Source: Eutypella sp. D-1
Taxonomy: Eukaryota; Ascomycota; Sordariomycetes; Xylariales; Diatrypaceae
DNA: 64,000 bases
Assembly: GCA_023313575.1 (NCBI GenBank)
Contig: JAJTTP010000001.1
Span: 1,488,001-1,552,000, forward strand
Direction of reading: 5' to 3'
Below are positions 58,236 to 64,000 of the stretch, piece after piece. How positions within the stretch are numbered: position 1 is the first letter of the stretch; every line of letters starts with the position of its first letter. The notes below the pieces were generated by a model. It was not told the DNA's origin, searched no databases, and was given only the letters and a program-made list of their open reading frames with translations. The position numbers and the translations under genes are program-made.

Positions 58236-58853
58236 ATGTTCGCATCTTATTTCGTACTGGCGACCGCCGCCATGTCCGCCTACGCGCAGACCCTCACGAG
58301 CTCCCTGACCATGACGGCATATCAGACGCTCTCGAAGTGCGACCCCACGAATCCTGGTAAGTGGCTGACGCTGAACGATTCGGGAACCTGGATGGGGAGA
58401 ATTCTGTGTCTGAGATAAAGCCATTTGACGGCTTCAGATCTTCACAACCCCATCCCTCCCGTCAATCTCGTCAATTGGCGACATCGACTAACCCGAAGCA
58501 TAGACTGCCCCTTGTACACTCCGTCGACCACTTCAAGCGCGGTGATCGAGACGACCAGCTCGGAGATCGTCACGAGCAGCACCGTGCCCAATGCTACTAC
58601 TACCGCTTCAACTCTTTCAACGTACTATCCTACCGGTAACTCGACCAGCCACACGGGACCGACCTCGTACCCCAACGCGACTCTCTCCTACACCAGCAAG
58701 GCGCCCAGCACCACGCCCACGGACCTTAACCCTACTCAGCCGTCCGCCACTGGGGAGCCTACGGAGCCGCCTTCCAGCGGAGCCGGTCTGGCGTCTGTGC
58801 AGTCCGGCCTCCTGGTCGGTGTTCTAGGTCTGGGGGCTGCCTTCCTGGCCTAA
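58236..58853 (+). CDS. Ser/Thr-rich GPI-anchored surface protein
   Basis: Two exons, 58236-58356 and 58504-58853, give 156 residues in phase; the 147-nt intron has donor GTAAGT, branch GACTAACC and acceptor CATAG. The signal peptide is ASYFVLATAAMSAYAQ. The mature protein starts with TLTSSLTMTAYQTLSKCDP, crosses the junction into DCPLYTPSTTSS, and continues as a Ser/Thr/Pro-rich stalk with three or more sequons (NAT, NST, NAT). It ends with a GPI signal: small residues (SSGAG) and a hydrophobic tail (VGVLGLGAAFLA). It has only two Cys residues, both near the N-terminus, which may form one disulphide. It probably sits on the plasma membrane or in the wall as a heavily mannosylated protein. No enzymatic domain is visible. 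Confidence 0.82.
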
Positions 58854-59999
58854 GCGAAATGATCTACCTTGCGAGTATGATCGATGACGAAGTCCCGAAG
58901 TCCGGGACCTACTCGACTCCGCGAACTTCTAGAGGGGAAGGCATTTCTGGGGAGGCTTCCACGGGGAAGGACGCTTGGTGTTTAATTATCTTACGACAGC
59001 AACGGTTTACCGCGACGCGACGCAGCGCATTTTCCTGTATGATCAATACTGCACGAGGATATGTTTATGCACTGCGCTCTACTGCCATCGCATTGCGTTC
59101 CATCTCCCTAGTCCTTTGCGACGTATGTTGACTGAGGCGCAAGCTTCCTGCTCAATGGATGGAGAAGGGAAAGAAGCTGTCATAACTCGTTATGATTTTT
59201 ATTGTATCAGCTGACGGGTACGTGGGTTAGATACTATACCGCGTTTAATGTAGATATAATTACTTAGTTACGGAATATATAACGTCCAATGACTTTCAAA
59301 TTGACTTTCAAATAAGGTTGTTCACTCCGAAGCTAACTCTTGGCAGTTAAGGTACTACAATCAACTATATAGGGTTCCATTTTATGTTATAGCACGACTT
59401 GACAAATAATTACAAGTACCAACATCTATTAGCCTGACTTATAAGTCCCGGAAACCTATCGTAGTACGAAGTATATAACTTTAAGCCCCAACGACATTGG
59501 AAAGAGGATCAGCATCGAAGGGGGGCCACACAGCACAGACCACGAGCATGGCTCAGCTCGCAGGTAGAATGGCACACAATCTTACAAAGTTACCAACATT
59601 GAAGCGAAGTATCTAGGATACTAATTTATCAAAAGTCAATGTTCAGCTTAAGTAACGACTGTTGTCCGGATTAATATTTTCCTCCCTACATCGTCCGAGA
59701 TAAATCTTTATCCTCCATGGCAGCCGTATTTTATACTAACGACAGCCCGACTCGGTAGTGAATCAGCGCAAAGAGCGACTAGCAAGGTGATAGCCAAATA
59801 AGGAGTGACCCCTTTTTTTCAAGCCCCCAACCCCCCTCTCTCACTACCCTGCACATAAGAGGATACTGCCTACTCCCCCTTTCCTTGTATTGACATTCTC
59901 ATTTGACATGCCAATAACTATCAGCATGACTTTCATGTCTCCAAGAAAAGTCCTCTCGTAGTGCATCCCAAAAATATTTGCCCCTCAAATGATAGTGAC
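58854..59999. other. Intergenic region
   Basis: About 1.1 kb between the 3' end of the GPI gene (+) and the cysteine-rich frame (-). AT-rich in its middle, with a tandem 13-bp unit (TGACTTTCAAAT-like, twice, near 59288-59313). No gene seen. Confidence 0.45.
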
Positions 60000-60248
60000 T
60001 TAGGCATGATGAGAACAATCTCCATTATGGCATTTATTACAGAGGTTGTGAGTTTTGTTTTTAGATTCCACTGTCCCAGTACAACCTGAATGAGCACAAG
60101 GTTGGTTTGACTCAGATTGCAGACCACCACAACCTAGGGTCTCGTCGGCACGAGCACTCAGAGTAGGTGAGTCCTGGTTCGAAGCTGCGAATCGTTCTTG
60201 GGCGATGGCCATAGCCGCAACCAGTATTGTCAAAGATAGATAATGAAT
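60000..60248 (-). pseudogene. Small cysteine-rich secreted-type protein gene lacking an ATG at the expected start
   Basis: A frame of about 82 codons ends with TAA at 60000-60002. It contains a hydrophobic stretch (SLTILVAAMAIAQ) that looks like the core of a signal peptide, then a mature part of about 65 residues with eight Cys or nearby His residues (CGGLQSESNQPC, HSGCTG, LCNKCHNGDCSHH). A small cysteine-rich, signal-peptide-led layout is typical of fungal effector-like secreted proteins. No ATG precedes the hydrophobic stretch in this frame: a TAA stop lies about 18 bp above the codon at 60246-60248, which reads ATT, and the only Met lies inside the stretch. A TATA-like box sits about 50 bp upstream on the same strand, where a promoter would be. 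Either the start has been lost, translation starts at a near-cognate codon, or an upstream exon is missing. Function unknown. Confidence 0.45.
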
Positions 60249-60295
60249 GGGGCCGTCTTTTGTTTAGGAGTTGGAGTGCTAGGTTGGTCTTGGCC

Positions 60296-60303
60296 TTTAT
60301 ATA
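60296..60303 (-). promoter_or_regulatory. TATA-like box upstream of the cysteine-rich frame
   Basis: On the minus strand the sequence reads TATATAAA within CTATATAAAGG. It lies about 48 bp upstream of the codon where the signal peptide would begin, a normal spacing for a short-leader secreted-protein gene. Confidence 0.45.
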
Positions 60304-63300
60304 GTAAATGAGGGCTGTGCTGCGAAGTTTTGATGATGATCTAAGCACCCAAATAGCTTCGAATTTCGATCAAGATGGGAACCTGTAACTGTCGGCCACC
60401 TGATATATGTAAATAGGCAGTCGTGTTACCTGGTTGTGTTTGTAAGTCGAGGTCTTCGGTGACTTGAGGGAGCTTTGAGCAGATCATTCCGGGGACTATT
60501 TGGCTTTTTATATTCGACGCAGACAACGACGCAGCTTTCAATGTTGGATGTTTGGCCCCTTGCTTTTCGTGCGAGGAGTGTACTGGTTCAAAGCCGCCAT
60601 CACTGCCGACGTACACACAAAGGTATGTACCTGAAAGGCTTAGGAAAATATCTACATACGGGAACGGTGGGTATGGTGGGATCAAGTCCAGTTCTGTCTA
60701 CCGCACACACTGCCCTTCTTCAACTTTCTGACAAAGCTTGCGGCGATATTCTGCAATAGTTTCATGTACTCACCAATATGTTGTATTTTCATAGCATCCA
60801 ATAGCAGGGCTTTCTCATTGCCTGACGGGGTTTGCACGATACGAGGCGTAACCCAGTGCTACTGTTACCCCCAAGGCGAGGCGGTTCGGGAATGAAAGAC
60901 TCTTGGTCTGTCCGACCCGCCCCCTCCCGGAGATAGCCTAGTAGGGGCTTATGCTTGTCCAATCAATAGCATAATCCTGCAAACCTCTCTGGTTGACAAG
61001 AGAGGGTCATCTTACCATCTGCTCGGGAACCCATCTCCTCCCCTTTCAACCACCCTTGAAGAAAAACATTGGACCGGGATCAAGTCGAAGCTGACAACTC
61101 ACAACTCCAGAAGCATAATGCACGATGTGTGGCATCATAATTGCGTGCATACATCTCCACCCAGACTGACTACGGACGGCCTCAGCCGTGAGATCCCGAG
61201 GGGTGTCCGAACCACCTAGCCGGTTCCCCTGTGGGGGTCTCGAATAAGGGTCTTTCTCCAGTGCTCCGTCAGGTAGGAAACCCCACGAAATTCTCTCGTG
61301 GTGCCTATCTACGCGTGACGTGTGATAGTGAACGAGACATGTACAAACAAATCTCCGTGGAATAATGAGAAGCTTTAGAGAGGGTCATGTGAGAATATTC
61401 ACGGCCTGCCCGGTTTTTGACCTCATACACAACACTGTCTCTGCTGTTACAACTCCCCTCACACAAAGATCTAGTCCAACTTGCTGTCCCGTAACCTCCG
61501 TATAAATCCCGGTATATACAAGTACGAAAGCTCTCACCAGGCTATCTATCGAAGGCAAGGGTCTACATACCGCTCCCATTGGGAATCAGGCCATCATAAT
61601 ATGATTTAGCCCCCCCCTCTCCTCCCACCCAGTCTACGCCCCCGAACGCTTCCAGACGGAGTTATACGCGAGGGAAAGGCCGCCTCTCTGCAAATGATTG
61701 CCTCCTATACCTTCCTTTCAACTCGTATCTCCATCCCCGCCGCCACTATTAGCTTGCGTCGACGATGGTGGGCACGGGAAAGCTTTGTCTTGATAAGGCG
61801 CCTCTTACAGCGTAGCCCACTCATTGAGTTGCATTCTACCATGAGAATTAGATTTTTGTCACACCGTTTCGACGCGTAATCATGCCTGGAATACGTATAG
61901 CATCCGGCTTGGGAGCTCAGTGGTTGACGACGAAGTTGGCTGGATAGTCGCAACTAAGCGGTGACTACTGAAGGCTTGTGGTATACGAGAAAGTTTCAGT
62001 GGTAGCTATTTTCTAGTCGCTTCTTTTTGTGACTCTACTAGCCGTATTACAATGACTTCCGAGTTGTCTTAGGGGTTACCTTGTTTTCTCAGAAACATAG
62101 TAAGGGGATGGCATAATCACTCCCACGCATTACCCCTTTTCCCTCCCCACCTGAGCAAGAGAACCACAAACTTCCGTTGCTTGCGGCTAAGGTAGCCGTA
62201 GACTTAGCCCTGTTTACGAATACGCAATGAGTCTTCTTGGATACCCAGCTCTAGTTGCCACGCCGCTCCCGGCACTTCTGGGAAGAGAACGCTTTTTCTT
62301 ACGAAACCTGCATCGAAGCGTGTGGAAATAGATGAGCATGATAAGCGTAGCTATCTTAGATCCTATTTCAGCGTGCTCCATAATCCATTGTCACTCGCCT
62401 ACATTATACAAGGGAGCCTGTAGACTACATGGCCCTCGGCAGGATCTTGACCGAATAGAGATCGACACTCGCTTGCCCTATCATCTTCTACCCAACACTG
62501 TGGTCCCCTATCGTTTTGTGATATCACGCGAACTCGGCAGTCACGAACAGATATGAAGTAACCCTTGATGGCCTGTGTGGGCTACGGTAGTCATATAAGC
62601 CCAAGTATTTCCAAGCCATGGATTCCGAGAAGGCGAGTCGATCACGGCCCGAGCCCAAAAGATATATATTTTGAATCATTCATCCCACGCCGAGGACCCA
62701 GTAACGAGGTAGCCTAGGGCTAGGTAGCAGACTTAGCCCATGGTAATAGGTTCCAGAGCATACCAGGGCATCATATTGAGCTGACACTTAGAGGTTGGTG
62801 GTGACTTGACATGGGTCCTGGAGCCTAGTGCCCGTATTGGAGTAGCATATCTGCATCCTTCGGGGCCCTATAAGTACGCTGACACATTCTATTTTACCCC
62901 ATATGAAGCTTATGGACGTATCACAGACCAAGACTAGCCACGGCCTCTCCAAATGCGCATGGCTCCTCCCCCCCCCCCTGCGTTCTTTGGGTGCGCGTCA
63001 CGGCACCATCTGCCTTGGGATACCTCTTATGGAGTTATTGGCAACTGCGGATACGTCTGGCTGCCCATGTCTTGCCGAACAATGCTAAGCACGAAGATAA
63101 CGATGGAATCCACAATGCAACCTCGATCGGACTTGAGCGACGGGACCCCAGTCCTTGCCGCTAAAATGCGAGCCCGAGAGACCGGGAGAAAATTATTGTT
63201 ATCCTTCCTGTTCCTGTAACCGAGTGTCACCTTACACTTTGTAAGATATAGACTCATGCAAGCCCATAGACCTGACACGGAATGAAGGGCCGACTACAGA

Positions 63301-64000
63301 CTCAGGGCGCCTGGAAGATGCAATACCGTCAACGCTTGATAATAGGACTTCTCCACCAGGACGATGGGAACACGCAATACATTCTTCTGCCAGTGATGGA
63401 AGGATAGAGCTGCACGGTACTTTATCATGACGGACGAAGATCCCCGTGAAGGGACGCCGGGACGACGGGATGCTCTTGACTTGCCGTCCATCGACTAGGA
63501 TTGTATACCTGCGCGTTGGCGTGAAATACAAGGGTCTAACACCAAAACTTCTCCCGGTGGTACGTGACCGTTTCTCGTCTAGACCAACTCTGGGACAAAA
63601 GCCGGATGCCCGTAGTTGTTGCTTCATGACCCCCACCTAGCATTCCTGGAGTGTACGGAGGTTCGATCTTAGAATAACAAGGCACTCGTGCAAACGTAGA
63701 GGTGGTAGAGATTCAGGAGCAGACGTGGCACAGCATAAGGCGAGGTGAGACTCCCTTAATGAAACCGTGTGATCGACGTAACCTCTCTTGACAACTACAC
63801 ACTTGGAGGAACTGTCATGTGAGGTGTGCCTATATGTACGACTCCTAGCGACAGTCACCACCCTCGGCCGACGCGGCTGCATTGACCCGGAGCTCAGGAT
63901 CAACAGAAATGTTTGCCCCTGCCGGAAGCACCGTATATGTTGTTGGGCCAGTCACCGTCACGGTGGCTTACCTATCACGATATAGACCGCATATGTAGCA
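60304..64000. other. 3.7-kb terminal region without recognised genes
   Basis: Only short frames without motifs are seen on either strand up to the window edge. A group of three neighbouring hairpins lies at 61175-61301 (see findings). A C-run lies near 62968-62979. A gene continuing beyond position 64000 cannot be excluded. Confidence 0.45.

Noticed and set aside
63788..63985. A 65-codon plus-strand frame near the window end
   Set aside because: No motif, no supporting splice sites, and near the edge; not enough to call a gene.
1..64000. CRISPR arrays, bacterial operons, telomere repeats, rRNA genes
   Set aside because: No repeat-spacer pattern, no Shine-Dalgarno-type gene packing, no TTAGGG array and no rRNA-like sequence was seen. 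The spliced genes show this is eukaryotic nuclear DNA.

Overview
The window is nuclear DNA of a filamentous ascomycete (Pezizomycotina), most likely a Sordariomycete. Genes are monocistronic. They are split by short introns (54-147 nt) with GTRNGT-type donors, CTAAC/CTGAC branch sites and TAG/CAG acceptors. Start codons sit in A/C-rich contexts behind pyrimidine-rich leaders. The protein families include ones typical of moulds, such as the Reg1-like PP1 subunit, CYT-4-like RNase, a YOX1-type homeodomain protein, a GH17 wall glucanase and GPI-anchored Ser/Thr-rich proteins. I could run no database search, so family names come from recognising motifs. Exon joins were worked out by hand and checked for reading-frame phase.

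Left part (1-29.3 kb), gene-rich and mostly housekeeping: a Ser/Pro-rich protein with a conserved C-terminal motif (643-1614); a secreted Ala/Thr-rich orphan (2678-4075); the PP2A activator Rrd1/PTPA (4940-6205, minus), divergent from the exosome subunit Rrp46 (6754-7722); an NAD kinase (10804-12688); a small single-pass membrane protein (13930-14256, minus); a homeodomain transcription factor (16520-18702); exocyst subunit Sec10 (20520-23199, minus), divergent from the dolichol-synthesis subunit Nus1 (24412-25517); an AlkB-type dioxygenase (25652-26806, minus), convergent with Nus1 and divergent from tRNA m1G37 methyltransferase Trm5 (27651-29276).

Middle (29.3-40.9 kb): 11.6 kb in which I recognise no gene. 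It holds a probable non-autonomous DNA transposon (27-bp inverted repeats, 8-bp flanking duplication), a perfect 12-bp-stem hairpin and many TAGGTAGG-type motifs.

Right part (40.9-64 kb), gene-poor: the Reg1-like PP1 regulator (40901-42711) and a mitochondrial RNase II-family protein (45196-48430, minus). After these come only cell-surface or secreted genes, separated by 3-4 kb: a Met-rich GPI protein (49450-50013), a GH17 glucanase (52825-54667), a Ser/Thr-rich GPI protein (58236-58853) and a small cysteine-rich secreted-type frame without an ATG at the expected start (60000-60248, minus). The last 3.7 kb shows no recognisable gene.

The genes are not an operon or an obvious biosynthetic cluster. 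Several serve RNA metabolism (Rrp46, Trm5, CYT-4-like), secretion and glycosylation (Sec10, Nus1) or phosphatase control (Rrd1, Reg1-like), but their adjacency looks incidental. I found no clear previously undescribed system. The best leads are the GPI gene whose intron ends in an in-frame stop made by its own splice acceptor, the start-less cysteine-rich gene, the Nus1 C-terminal Arg-to-Lys change, and the transposon remnant in the gene desert.
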